Assembly: GCA_009909005.1 (NCBI GenBank)
Contig: JAAAOG010000075.1
Span: forward strand, 1 to 60,524
Direction of reading: 5' to 3'
Origin: Alphaproteobacteria bacterium
Lineage (GTDB): Bacteria > Pseudomonadota > Alphaproteobacteria > DSM-16000 > Inquilinaceae
DNA length: 60,524 nucleotides
The translations under genes were made by a program, and so were the position numbers. Numbering within the stretch: position 1 is the stretch's first letter; each line of letters opens with the position of its first letter. A model generated the notes under the pieces. That model searched no databases, was not told the origin of the DNA, and saw only the letters and a program-made list of their open reading frames with translations. Shown here piece after piece: positions 17,177 through 25,859 of this stretch.

Positions 17177-18325
17177 TTGAGCTTCTGGGACAAGCTGCGG
17201 GGCGAGTTCGTCGACGTCATCGAATGGACCGACGACAGCCAGGACACCATGGTCTGGCGCTTCGAGCGGCACGGCAATGAGATCAAATACGGCGCCCAGC
17301 TGACGGTGCGCGAAAGCCAGGTCGCCGCCTTCGTCAATGAAGGGCAGATCGCCGACGTCTTCTGGCCCGGCCGCTATGTGCTGGAAACCCAGAACGTCCC
17401 CATCCTCTCCACCCTGCAGGGCTGGCGGCATGGTTTCGAGAGCCCGTTCAAGGCGGAGATCTACTTCGTCAACACAAGGCGCTTCACCGACCTGAAATGG
17501 GGGACCAAGAACCCGGTCACCCTGCGTGACCCGGAATTCGGGCCGGTACGCCTGCGCGCCTTCGGCACCTATGTCATCCGCGTCATGGATGCCGGCACCT
17601 TCATCCGGGAGATCGCCGGCACGGATGGCCATTTCACCACTGACGAGGTGACCGACCAGCTGCGCAACCTGATCGTCAGCCGTTTTTCGACGGCGATCGG
17701 CGCCAGCGGCATCCCGGTCCTCGACCTCGCCGCCAGCTATGACCAGCTGAGCGATTTCGTCACCCGGAAGATCGCCCCCGAATTCGCCGTCTACGGGCTG
17801 GAGCTGACCAAGCTGCTGGTCGAAAACGTCTCGCTGCCGCCGGCCGTCGAACAGGCGTTGGACAAGCGCACCTCCATGGGCGTGTTGGGCGATCTCAACC
17901 GCTATACGCAGTACCAGACGGCCGAGGCGATCGGCACCGCCGCCGCCAATCCCGGCGGGCCGGCCGGCGACGCCATGGGCATGGGGCTGGGCATGGCCAT
18001 GGCCCAGCAGATGGCCCAGGCCGGCCAGGCCGCCCAGCAGCCGGCTTCGCCCTGGGGCCAGCAGGCCCAGCAGCCGGCCGCCGCTCCCCCACCGCCGGGG
18101 CCGCCGCCGCTGCCGCAACAGAGCCCGTATTACGTCGCCATCAACGGCCGGCAGGCGGGGCCCTATCCGGTCGACCAGCTGCAACAGCTCGCCGCCTCCG
18201 GCCAGCTGACCCGCGACAGCCTGGTCTGGACCCAGGGCATGGCCAACTGGACCAAGGCCGGCGAGGTGGCGGCGCTGTCGGCGCTGTTCGGCGGCATGCC
18301 GCCGCCCCTGCCGCCGGCGCCCTGA
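17177..18325 (+). CDS. SPFH domain protein with C-terminal GYF_2 domain
   Basis: 382 residues if started at TTG 17177, which has GGGAGG five bases upstream; a GTG at 17111 would add 22 Arg-rich residues with no family match. The first 270 residues are SPFH/virion-core-like (SFWDKLRGEFVDVIEW, then GRYVLETQNVPILSTLQGW), the kind of scaffold that forms membrane-associated assemblies. A Gly/Pro/Gln/Met linker follows, then a GYF_2 (DUF4339) domain at about 330-375 (GRQAGPYPVDQLQQL, WTQGMANWTKAGEV). Next to PspA-like and zinc-ribbon genes it fits a membrane-stress complex. Confidence 0.85.
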   Translation: MSFWDKLRGEFVDVIEWTDDSQDTMVWRFERHGNEIKYGAQLTVRESQVAAFVNEGQIADVFWPGRYVLETQNVPILSTLQGWRHGFESPFKAEIYFVNTRRFTDLKWGTKNPVTLRDPEFGPVRLRAFGTYVIRVMDAGTFIREIAGTDGHFTTDEVTDQLRNLIVSRFSTAIGASGIPVLDLAASYDQLSDFVTRKIAPEFAVYGLELTKLLVENVSLPPAVEQALDKRTSMGVLGDLNRYTQYQTAEAIGTAAANPGGPAGDAMGMGLGMAMAQQMAQAGQAAQQPASPWGQQAQQPAAAPPPPGPPPLPQQSPYYVAINGRQAGPYPVDQLQQLAASGQLTRDSLVWTQGMANWTKAGEVAALSALFGGMPPPLPPAP

Positions 18326-18383
18326 CGGGCCTCCCAACCCGGTACGCGATTGACAAGAAAACCCGATAAGGACGATTGCGGCC

Positions 18384-19511
18384 ATGCCGACCGAAACCAC
18401 GATCGCCGAGACGTCGGCGCCGCCGCCGCCCGGAGAGGGCCGGGCGCAATTTGCCTGCGAAAGCTGCGGCGCCGTGCTCAGCTATGCGCCGGGCACCACT
18501 AACCTCAAATGCGAGTATTGCGGCCACGAGAATACCATCGCCGAGCCGGAGGCGACGGTCGACGAGCTGAGTTTCGAGGACGGGCTGGCGGCCGGCACCG
18601 GCCATGACGACGTGCTGGAGGCCGAGACCGTCACCTGCGAGGCCTGCGCCGCCGAATTCACCCTGGCCGAGGGCGTCAGTTCCGATGCCTGCCCGTTCTG
18701 CGGCCACAATGTCGTGACCGAGCCGCAGGTCCACCCGATGCTGAAGCCGGGCGCCGTCCTGCCTTTCGCCCTCGACGCCAAGGCGGCGCGCGAGCGCTTC
18801 CGCGGCTGGATCAAGTCGCTGTGGTTCGCGCCGAACGACCTCGTCCGCTTCGCCAAGGCCAATGACGCCTTCAACGGCATCTATGTGCCGTACTGGACCT
18901 TCGACTGCCGCACCACCTCGCATTATCACGGCCAGCGCGGCACCAATTACACCACCACCGAGACGTACACCGCCACCGAGAACGGCAAGCCGGTGCGCAA
19001 GACGCGTACGGTGGTACGGGTACGCTGGACCCCGGTCAGCGGCACCGTCGCCCGCGCCTTCGACGACGTGCTGGTGCTGGCCAGCGACAAGCTGCCCCGC
19101 ACATACACCGAAAAGCTGGAGCCCTGGGACCTGGAGGCGTTGAGCCCCTACACCCCCGCCTATCTCAGCGGCTTCCGGGCCGAGCGCTATTGCTTCGGCC
19201 TGCGCGAGGGCTTCGACTTCGCCAAGCGGATCATGGACGGGGTCATCCGCGGCGACGTCAAGCGCGATATCGGCGGCGACCATCAGCGCATCGGCCGGCT
19301 TAGCACACGGCACGACGGCATCACCTACAAGCACATATTGCTGCCGATCTGGGTCGCGGCCTACCGTTATGGCGGCAAGCCCTACCGCATCGTCATCAAC
19401 GGCCGCACCGGCGAAGTCCAGGGCGAACGCCCGTACAGCTGGCTGAAAATCGGCGCCGTGGTGCTGGCCCTCGCCGCCATCGCGGGCGTGGCGATCTACT
19501 TCCTGCAATAG
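18384..19511 (+). CDS. Zinc-ribbon membrane protein (TFIIB-type zinc ribbon)
   Basis: 375 residues. Two zinc ribbons at the N-terminus: CESCGAVLSY...CEYCGHE and CEACAAEFTL...CPFCGHN. The central region is beta-rich with YVPYWTFDCRT and a Thr-rich strand, repeating in LLPIWVAAYRYGG, and a single C-terminal membrane helix ends the protein (residues about 354-374, ending IYFLQ). Proteins of this kind are often misnamed as primosomal helicase-related, but no helicase motif is present. It is 58 bases downstream of the SPFH gene on the same strand; the pair is commonly conserved, which suggests one membrane complex. Confidence 0.8.
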   Translation: MPTETTIAETSAPPPPGEGRAQFACESCGAVLSYAPGTTNLKCEYCGHENTIAEPEATVDELSFEDGLAAGTGHDDVLEAETVTCEACAAEFTLAEGVSSDACPFCGHNVVTEPQVHPMLKPGAVLPFALDAKAARERFRGWIKSLWFAPNDLVRFAKANDAFNGIYVPYWTFDCRTTSHYHGQRGTNYTTTETYTATENGKPVRKTRTVVRVRWTPVSGTVARAFDDVLVLASDKLPRTYTEKLEPWDLEALSPYTPAYLSGFRAERYCFGLREGFDFAKRIMDGVIRGDVKRDIGGDHQRIGRLSTRHDGITYKHILLPIWVAAYRYGGKPYRIVINGRTGEVQGERPYSWLKIGAVVLALAAIAGVAIYFLQ

Positions 19512-19741
19512 CGAGGCGGAATGATGCGCTTTCCTTGGTGCGGACGGTACCAGTGACAACCCGAAGTCAAGGCGAAGTCAAGCATGGCGCAGCATCATGA
19601 AAATCACGCGACGCCATGCAAGACTGCTCTTCAAATCACCCATATCCGCAGATCCATATCACAACAGGCCGGCTCATGGCTGAGTCTCCGGGCAGGCAGG
19701 CGGGGGCCGACAAGGCTGGCACCGGGTAGAGGTGCTCGGGG

Positions 19742-20176
19742 TCACCCCTGAATGGGATGCGCGATGGCCCACCGGTCGACCGGGTCGTTACACTGGCCTA
19801 TGGAGAAGAGGAAGCGGTCCGTATCCTCGTGGAGATAGACTTCGACATAGCCCCAGCTTGGCATGGTGCGGCCGAGATGATCGGTCGCCGGTCCCGACGG
19901 GCAGGCGGGTGCGGTCTCGTCGAACGTCACCCAATATCCGCTATAGGGTCCGGAATTCGGTGCTGCCGTCGCCAGGGCGCTGTCGACGTAAAGACGCATG
20001 CTGTAGCTGTTGAGCCAGAACGTCTCGTAATTGTTGAAGACGCCGTCGTACGTCAGTTCGCCGAGCTCGGCCCCGTTTATGTCGACCAGGGACCAGCCTC
20101 TGACTTCGTCGGCCCGCGCCTGCCCGCTCGACAGTCCGACAATCAAACCGACCGCTAGAATGAACCTTGGCAGCAT
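19742..20176 (-). CDS. Secreted hypothetical protein, 144 residues
   Basis: A good ribosome site (AGGAG) precedes the ATG at 20176. The N-terminus is a signal peptide with probable cleavage after QARA at residue 22. The mature domain is beta-rich with many aromatic residues (WSLVDINGAELGELTYDG, YSGYWVTFDE) and two cysteines, Cys90 and Cys128, which may pair in the periplasm. No family recognised. A second secreted protein lies 54 bases upstream on the same strand, so they may form an operon. Confidence 0.65.
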   Translation of the reverse strand: MLPRFILAVGLIVGLSSGQARADEVRGWSLVDINGAELGELTYDGVFNNYETFWLNSYSMRLYVDSALATAAPNSGPYSGYWVTFDETAPACPSGPATDHLGRTMPSWGYVEVYLHEDTDRFLFSIGQCNDPVDRWAIAHPIQG

Positions 20177-20230
20177 GAACTTTCTCCTTTCGGTGTTTCC
20201 AATGCTCGAGAGGATAGTCCCATTCGGTCC

Positions 20231-20770
20231 TCAGAGATGACCGCACTGGTTTTCCAGGTCATTGTAGAACTGATCGATGGCGGCGATGTCCTGGTCAGTC
20301 AGCTGCGGCTCAAGCCGGTCGAGGGCCGCATTGTCCTCGGCGATGTCGGCGACGATCACCTGAACCTGGAGATCGTTCAGACGCCCGGCGGCAAGCTGAT
20401 CGGCGCAGTAGCAGAAATTATGGGAATCGACCTCGGCGCAGGCCGGGAAGATGTTCGTGCGTGCCGTGCTCGGCGTGGTGATCTGCTCCAATTCTTCCGG
20501 CGTCAGCTGCTGCTGCGCGGCCGGCGGCTGGCCCTGAGCCGGGGCGGTCGGGTTGGCCGGCTGTTGCGCGCCGCCACCCAGGTCAAGCTGCAAATCCTGC
20601 CGGCACTGTACGGTAGACCCGGGCGGAAGCTCGGAGCACAGGGGAGCGTCCGCACGCCCTTGTTTCACGGAGAAAGCCCCCAAATCGACAGTGCCTTTCT
20701 GAGCATTGGTTGTTGAGACATTCAGAACGGTCGTCAGCAATATTGCCGACAGGATAATGCCGCGTTTCAT
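20231..20770 (-). CDS. Secreted glutamine/proline-rich hypothetical protein
   Basis: 179 residues from the ATG at 20770, which follows AGGAGG. Signal peptide with likely cleavage after TTNA near residue 23. A Gln/Pro/Ala linker (about 72-95) separates a short N-terminal segment with two cysteines from a C-terminal helical domain with four more (ACAEVDSHNFCYCAD and NQCGHL). Likely periplasmic, disulfide-bonded. No family recognised. It sits upstream of the other secreted gene and probably shares its promoter. Confidence 0.65.
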   Translation of the reverse strand: MKRGIILSAILLTTVLNVSTTNAQKGTVDLGAFSVKQGRADAPLCSELPPGSTVQCRQDLQLDLGGGAQQPANPTAPAQGQPPAAQQQLTPEELEQITTPSTARTNIFPACAEVDSHNFCYCADQLAAGRLNDLQVQVIVADIAEDNAALDRLEPQLTDQDIAAIDQFYNDLENQCGHL

Positions 20771-21123
20771 CAGGCTGCCTCCTCTTGCGGACACGAATGT
20801 CCTTTCCGCTGCCAGTGACAATGGACTGGCATGTCACGTTCTGCCTTGACCAGTGATTTCTCTCGTAAGGCAGGCGTGACTTTATGTTTGATAAATTTCG
20901 TCGAATCAACCGAAAAAATGATATATTATGTAATGTCTTATGTTTGCCATGAAAGGGCCTCACATTTGACCGAGTCCTGAGGCTGTCGCGACGAAAAGGG
21001 CATGATCGGGAGTCCCGAGGGTACGCAGGAAATGATGGTCCTCCCGCCGTGGGCTTGGCGCGCGGCGGCGCGCTGTTCGACACCCTTTTCGGCACCCTGT
21101 TCGGCAAGAAGAGCGGCAGCTGT
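20771..21123. other. Intergenic region with an AT-rich block
   Basis: This 353-base space lies between the secreted-protein start and the phosphodiesterase stop. Its middle (about 20880-20950) is strikingly AT-rich for this genome and likely carries the promoter of the secreted-protein pair. The right end is high-GC and shows no gene. Confidence 0.5.
20881..20909 (-). promoter_or_regulatory. Candidate sigma-70 promoter for the secreted-protein pair
   Basis: On the minus strand TTGATT (20909-20904) and CATAAA (20886-20881) are separated by exactly 17 bases, about 110 bases before the ATG at 20770, within an AT-rich block. Both hexamers are imperfect, and other AT-rich pairings are possible. 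Confidence 0.3.
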
Positions 21124-22383
21124 TCAGCCGGGCGCGGCGGGGAGGTCGAGGAGGGTGGGGCCGTCGGTGGCGGTTGGGGGCAGACCCAGCAGCCGGGCGA
21201 GCGTCGGGGCGAGGGTCTCTGCCGCTGCGACATCGAGCCGGCGGCGCGGCACGCCGGGGCCGGCCAGCAGGCAGATCCGCTCGTCGGCCGGATGGCCGGG
21301 CCGGAGGCCGTGGCTCGACACCATCATCGGCGGGCCGAACAGGTCGGGCGCCCCGTCGCCCGGCATGGCCGGCTCGAAGCTGTGGCCGTCGGGCGCGGCG
21401 AAGCTCGCCATCCGGCCGCGGACATCCGCCGGCAGATGCGCCGGGCCCAGCGGCACGGCGCCCGATTCGGCCAGCTCCCGTGTGGCCGCCGCTTCGGTCC
21501 AGCGACCGTCGAGGATGACGTTGAGCAGGGCGCCTTCGGCCTCCCAGACCGCGCCGGGCAGCAGCGCCTCCGGGTGGATGGCGCGGCGGATCGGCGCATG
21601 GCCGTGGTCGCTGGTCACCGCAATCACCGTGTCGTCGCGGCGGCCGGCCGCTGCCAGCCGCGCGAGCAATGCCCCGACCAGCAGGTCGGCGGTGGCCAGG
21701 GCCCAATGGGCCGGATCGCTCTCATAGCCCCAGCCATGCTGGACATAGTCCGGCATGTCGATCTCGGTGACGATGAGGTCGGGCGGCGAATCGGTGCAGG
21801 CGAGACCCGCCACCCAGTCGGCCAGGGCGCGGTCGCTCGCCATGCCCAGCATCAAATCGCGGGCCGCGTCGAAGGGGCCGTCCTCCGGCCCCGGGCGATA
21901 AGGCAGCCCGACGCCGGCCATGGCCGCCAGGCGCCCGCCCGGGTCCCGCCGGGTCTCCACCGCCCGCCAGTCGCGCCGCGCCGCCTGCTTGGCGAAGCGG
22001 CTGCCGCCGATGAAGCCGCGGATCCACCAGGGCCCGACATAGGTGCGCACATCCTGCGGGCGGGCCAGGGCGAAGCCGATGCCGGCAGCGTCCAGCCCGG
22101 CGGCTGCGGCACGCCCGAGCAGGCCGGGCACCCGCAGATCCTCGGGATGGACCGGCCGGAAGCTGTCGCCGTCGAGGATGTGGTTGCCGTAGATGCCGTG
22201 CCGGTCCGCCCCGACGCCGGTGAGAATCGAGGCGCGGCCGGGCATCGAGGTGCCGGGAACCGACGCGGCGAGGCGTGCGACCGACAGCCCCTCGTCCGCC
22301 AGGCCGGTCAGATGGGGCAGCCGGGCGCGGTGGGCGGCGACATAATCGGCGCTCAGCCCGTCGATCAGGACGAGAATCAACAT
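21124..22383 (-). CDS. Alkaline phosphatase-superfamily phosphodiesterase/nucleotide pyrophosphatase
   Basis: 419 residues. Metal and nucleophile motifs of the type I phosphodiesterase/PglZ-like alkaline phosphatase fold are in order: LVLIDGLSADY at the N-terminus, GTSMPGRASILTG with the Thr/Ser nucleophile around residue 45, VTEIDMPDYVQH, and VTSDHGHAPI. Later SSHGLRPG supplies the last histidine. No signal peptide, so probably cytosolic. The substrate is unknown; homologues hydrolyse phosphodiester or phosphonate bonds. It lies 43 bases downstream of the DUF3501 gene on the same strand. Confidence 0.85.
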   Translation of the reverse strand: MLILVLIDGLSADYVAAHRARLPHLTGLADEGLSVARLAASVPGTSMPGRASILTGVGADRHGIYGNHILDGDSFRPVHPEDLRVPGLLGRAAAAGLDAAGIGFALARPQDVRTYVGPWWIRGFIGGSRFAKQAARRDWRAVETRRDPGGRLAAMAGVGLPYRPGPEDGPFDAARDLMLGMASDRALADWVAGLACTDSPPDLIVTEIDMPDYVQHGWGYESDPAHWALATADLLVGALLARLAAAGRRDDTVIAVTSDHGHAPIRRAIHPEALLPGAVWEAEGALLNVILDGRWTEAAATRELAESGAVPLGPAHLPADVRGRMASFAAPDGHSFEPAMPGDGAPDLFGPPMMVSSHGLRPGHPADERICLLAGPGVPRRRLDVAAAETLAPTLARLLGLPPTATDGPTLLDLPAAPG

Positions 22384-22426
22384 CGGCCCGCGCGGTCGCG
22401 GCCCGGCGCCGTGCGCAAAGCCGCCG

Positions 22427-23017
22427 TCAAGCGAGGTCGCGGGCCAGCTCGACGCGGCTCTGCTCGGACAGCACCGCCATATGCGAATAGTCGGGGTGGT
22501 TGATGGCGAGCACCACGCGGGTCCCGGGCTCCTTGAACTTCGCCGCCTGTGCCGGGCTCATGCGGAAGTGCACGAACTGCACCGAGGACGCCTTGCCCTC
22601 CGCCGTGGTCCGGTCGACGTCGGTCTCGGGGTCGGAGGGCACCACCTCCCCGGCGAACTCCAGCGACATGGTCTCCTCGACGCCGCCGAGCGAGCCGAGG
22701 ACCGCCTTGCGCCGCACCGGATCGTCGATCTCGAACATCACGGTGGCGACCAGCTCGTCGCCCTTCGGCACGAGCGGGTTGTACGCCTCCAGCTCGTCGG
22801 CGATCTGCGCTTCGCCGCCGCGCTCGACGAACAGCATCTCGTGGATCTGGTGCCACATCGTCTCGTAGCTCTCGAAGAAGAAGGTGGCGTACGGCCCGAC
22901 CGGCACGCGGCGCCGGTCCTTCATCGGCCGCAACTCGCGGCGCTTGGTGTCGCGGATGGTGCCGTACGCGTCCATCTCCATGATGTCGGCGCGGCTGATT
23001 TCGTGCGGCTGGCTCAT
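22427..23017 (-). CDS. DUF3501 family protein
   Basis: 196 residues. The start ISRADIMEMDAYGTIRD, then RRVPVGPYATFFFESYETMW and MLFVERGGEAQIADELEAYN, are the DUF3501 hallmarks. These proteins of unknown activity are regularly encoded just after a CCG-domain Fe-S protein and a rubrerythrin, as here (63 bases downstream of the Fe-S gene). Together they are presumed to act in peroxide or iron stress. Cytosolic, no metal-binding cysteine motif. Confidence 0.85.
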   Translation of the reverse strand: MSQPHEISRADIMEMDAYGTIRDTKRRELRPMKDRRRVPVGPYATFFFESYETMWHQIHEMLFVERGGEAQIADELEAYNPLVPKGDELVATVMFEIDDPVRRKAVLGSLGGVEETMSLEFAGEVVPSDPETDVDRTTAEGKASSVQFVHFRMSPAQAAKFKEPGTRVVLAINHPDYSHMAVLSEQSRVELARDLA

Positions 23018-23080
23018 GCGGGGGTCCGTCAGCTGCAGGGGAGAGGGGTCGGCCGGGGGCGGGGTCTTGCGGCCCGGGGC

Positions 23081-24430
23081 TCAGTAATCATAGCCATAGG
23101 CGCGGGCGAACAGCTGCACCGGATGGGGCGCGCTTTGCGGCACGGCGGCCTTGGGATCGGTCCGCTCCATGCCTTCCAGGATGTGCAGGCCGGCCAGCGG
23201 GCATTCCGAGACGACATGCGGGGCGCCGGACTTGACCGCCTGGCGGAAGACCGGCTTGCCGACCTTGAGTGCCGTGTCGTGGTTTTCCCGCATCACGCCC
23301 CAGGTGCCGCCATGGCCGGAGCAGCGCTCGATCACCGTAATTTTCGTGTCCGGGATCAACCTTAGCAGCTCGGCCGCCTTCTGGCCGACATTCTGGGCCC
23401 GGGCATGGCAGGCGATGTGGACGACCACGTCGCCGTCGAGCGGCTGCAGGCCGTCGGCAAGGCCGGTCCGGCGCGACAGGGTGACGAGATAGTCGGCAAC
23501 ATCGAAGGTCGCCCGCGCCAGGGCCTGGACGTTCTCGTCATCCGGCAGGATCAGCGGCCATTCGAATTTCAGCATCAGGGCGCAGCTGGGCACCAGGGCG
23601 ATGATGTCCCGGCCGTCATCGACATAGGGCCTGAGCTCGGCCGCGGTCTTGCGCGCCGTCTCGGCCACCTTGTCGATATGGCCGCCTTCCAGCTGCGGCA
23701 TGCCGCAGCAGCGGGGGTGCACCACGTCGCTTGCGATGCCGTTGCGGGCGAGCACGGCGCGCGCCGCCATGCCGATCGCCGGCATGTTGTAATTGCCGAA
23801 GCAGGTGGCGTACAGGACGGCCCGGCGGCCATAGGCCGGCGCCGCGGTGTTGATTTCCACCGGCTCCTGCGCGGCCTGGACGGTCAGGGTCAGCTTGGCA
23901 TAGTCGGGCAGCACGGCATCGGGGTGTACGCCCAGCGTCTCGTCCAGAAAGGGCCGGGTGACGCTGTTGCCGCGCTTCGCCGCCCAATTGGTCAGACCCG
24001 AGGCCAGGGTGCCGAGCCGGCCGTTGCGGTCGGTGCGTGCCAGCACCTGCTGGCCGGCCGGGATCTGCCCCTTCTTCGCTTCGATCGCCCGGTAGCGCAG
24101 CATGAGGTGCGGGAAGTCCAGGTCGAACTCGTGCGGCGGCACGTACGGACACTTCGACATGAAGCACATGTCGCAGAGCGTACAGGCATCGACCACCGGC
24201 TTGAAATCGGCCGATTTCACCTCGTCGAGCTCGCCGGTTGCGGTCTCGTCGATCAGGTCGAACAGGCGCGGGAAACTGTCGCACAGGTTAAAGCAGCGCC
24301 GGCAGCCATGACAGATGTCGAAGACCCGCCGGAGCTCGGCGTCCAGCCTGGCTTCGTCGTAGAATTCGGGGCTCTGCCAGTCGATCGGGTGGCGAACGGG
24401 CGCCTCCAGGCTGCCCTCACGCATGGTCAT
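23081..24430 (-). CDS. CCG-domain Fe-S oxidoreductase (GlpC/HdrD-like)
   Basis: 449 residues. Two N-terminal 4Fe-4S clusters are bound by Cys40, 43, 46 and 50 (CHGCRRCFNLC) and by Cys83, 86, 89 and 94 (CTLCDMCFMSKCP). Two CCG domains follow, with CFGNYNMPAIG, HPRCCGMPQLEGG, ACHARAQNVG and ERCSGHGGTWG, the layout of GlpC/heterodisulfide-reductase subunits. It is the central member of the rubrerythrin-FeS-DUF3501 group, probably passing electrons to rubrerythrin for peroxide reduction (inference from context). ATGs at 24430 and 24424 are both possible starts. Confidence 0.9.
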   Translation of the reverse strand: MTMREGSLEAPVRHPIDWQSPEFYDEARLDAELRRVFDICHGCRRCFNLCDSFPRLFDLIDETATGELDEVKSADFKPVVDACTLCDMCFMSKCPYVPPHEFDLDFPHLMLRYRAIEAKKGQIPAGQQVLARTDRNGRLGTLASGLTNWAAKRGNSVTRPFLDETLGVHPDAVLPDYAKLTLTVQAAQEPVEINTAAPAYGRRAVLYATCFGNYNMPAIGMAARAVLARNGIASDVVHPRCCGMPQLEGGHIDKVAETARKTAAELRPYVDDGRDIIALVPSCALMLKFEWPLILPDDENVQALARATFDVADYLVTLSRRTGLADGLQPLDGDVVVHIACHARAQNVGQKAAELLRLIPDTKITVIERCSGHGGTWGVMRENHDTALKVGKPVFRQAVKSGAPHVVSECPLAGLHILEGMERTDPKAAVPQSAPHPVQLFARAYGYDY

Positions 24431-24584
24431 TGGTCGTTCTCGCGCCGATTTGAAAATGACCCGGCCGCGCCGTGCGCCGGCAAGGACGCGGGCCGGCGGC
24501 GGTCAGGGGCGGGGCCGGAGACCCGCGGGACGGGACGGGGAGCGCCGGACCGCCCCCCGCCGCTTTGTTCCATCGGCCGAAGCC

Positions 24585-25001
24585 TCAGCCCATCTGGTCG
24601 AGGGCCTTCTGGAAACGGCCGGCATGCGAGCGCTCCGCCTTGGCGAGCGTCTCGAACCAGTCGGCGATCTCGTCGAAGCCCTCCTCGCGGGCGGTCTTGG
24701 CCATGCCCGGGTACATGTCCGTGTACTCGTGCGTCTCGCCGGCAATGGCCGACTTCAGATTGGCGTCGGTGGCGCCGATCGGCTCACCGGTCGCGGGATC
24801 GCCGACATCTTCCAGGAACTCCAGATGGCCGAAGGCATGGCCGGTCTCGCCTTCCGCCGTCGAGCGGAACACGGCCGAGACATCGTTATGACCTTCGACA
24901 TCGGCCTTTTGGGCGAAATAGAGGTAGCGTCGATTGGCCTGGCTTTCGCCGGCGAACGCCTCTTTCAGGTTTTCTTCGGTCTTCGTGCCCTTGAGCGACA
25001 T
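24585..25001 (-). CDS. Rubrerythrin (diiron domain only)
   Basis: 138 residues. The four-helix ferritin-like fold is shown by [49 protein letters not shown] and [15 protein letters not shown], which carry the Glu and His ligands of the diiron centre. The C-terminal rubredoxin domain of classical rubrerythrin is missing, so electrons must come from another protein, plausibly the Fe-S protein encoded downstream. Rubrerythrins reduce hydrogen peroxide. A perfect Irr-type palindrome lies 106 bases upstream. Ribosome site GGAGA precedes the ATG. Confidence 0.93.
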   Translation of the reverse strand: MSLKGTKTEENLKEAFAGESQANRRYLYFAQKADVEGHNDVSAVFRSTAEGETGHAFGHLEFLEDVGDPATGEPIGATDANLKSAIAGETHEYTDMYPGMAKTAREEGFDEIADWFETLAKAERSHAGRFQKALDQMG

Positions 25002-25106
25002 GGGTGTTCTCCGCCTTTTCGGTTTTGCTGTTCAGACGCCAGACGTGCGAGACGGTTCCTCGCCTGTGTCGACCATATCGCACAGACGGGTCCACCCTGT
25101 CAACAG

Positions 25107-25123
25107 TTTAGAATCGTTCTAAA
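25107..25123. promoter_or_regulatory. Irr/ICE-type operator upstream of rubrerythrin
   Basis: TTTAGAA-TCG-TTCTAAA is a perfect 7-3-7 palindrome and matches the iron control element recognised by Irr in alphaproteobacteria. It lies between the irr stop and the rubrerythrin start, so it should control the rubrerythrin-FeS-DUF3501 unit. Repression when iron is low and haem scarce would be expected (established Irr behaviour applied to this site). Confidence 0.8.
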
Positions 25124-25133
25124 GAAACCGCGG

Positions 25134-25595
25134 TCAGATGTCCGCGCGGTCGGCCGGGCCGCTATGCGTCACCACGTCACCCGACTCATCGGTGTCATCG
25201 AGGCGCACCACAACGTCGACGCGGGCGATGCGGGCACCGGCCGGCGGCTGCGGCAGATTGGCCACGACCACGTCCCGGATGTCCTGCAGCTCCCCGGTTT
25301 TCTCGTGGAAAAAATGGTGGTGTTCGGAGGTGTTCGTATCGAAATACGAACGGTTGGCGTCAACCACGACTTCCCGTAGCAGACCCGCCCGGGTGAACTG
25401 GTGAAGCGTGTTGTAGACGGTGGCCAGAGAGACGCTGACCCGGTCTTCCAGGGCCCGGGCATGCAGCTGCTCGGCCGTCACGTGCCGGTCATGGCCGTCG
25501 AAGAGGAAGCGGGCCAGGGCGAGTCGTTGCTTGGTCGGCCGCAGGCCGGCGCGCTGAAGCAGGTCGAGGGCGTGCTTGTACGGGCGTTCGCGCAT
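25134..25595 (-). CDS. irr: Iron response regulator Irr (Fur family)
   Basis: 153 residues from the ATG at 25595. Fur-family winged helix: GLRPTKQRLALARFLFDG, then VTAEQLH and the recognition helix VSLATVYNTLHQF. The HHH motif needed for haem binding in Irr is in SEHHHFFHE, and SYFDTNTSEH matches Irr more than Fur. Irr accumulates under iron limitation and is degraded or released on haem binding. It is divergent from fabA-fabB-fabI, the common alphaproteobacterial arrangement. A longer in-frame extension to 26069 would overlap fabA and is rejected. Confidence 0.92.
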   Translation of the reverse strand: MRERPYKHALDLLQRAGLRPTKQRLALARFLFDGHDRHVTAEQLHARALEDRVSVSLATVYNTLHQFTRAGLLREVVVDANRSYFDTNTSEHHHFFHEKTGELQDIRDVVVANLPQPPAGARIARVDVVVRLDDTDESGDVVTHSGPADRADI

Positions 25596-25859
25596 ATCGA
25601 TCCGTTCGTCCCGAGACGGGGGGCAGCCGAGACGGGGGATTGGTGCAACAATACCCCGATTAATGTATAACATGGGCTTGGCAGCCATGTCCCGCAAATT
25701 CTTGACAGCTGCAACCGACTGGGCCTTTCTGGGGTCGACACCGGACCCCCGGGGCTGCCGCACATCGTGAGCGGCCGGCCTGTCGAGAAACCTTGTGCGA
25801 CGTGCCAAATTGATTAGAGTCCGGACGCTTGATCGCGAGCCCAGGCAGGTCATTCCGTA

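Noticed and set aside
18384-19511. Primosomal protein N' helicase
   Set aside because: Zinc ribbons are present but there is no Walker A or helicase motif, and the protein ends in a membrane helix.
25702-25707. TTGACA as -35 of a fabA promoter
   Set aside because: No acceptable -10 hexamer lies 16-18 bases downstream.
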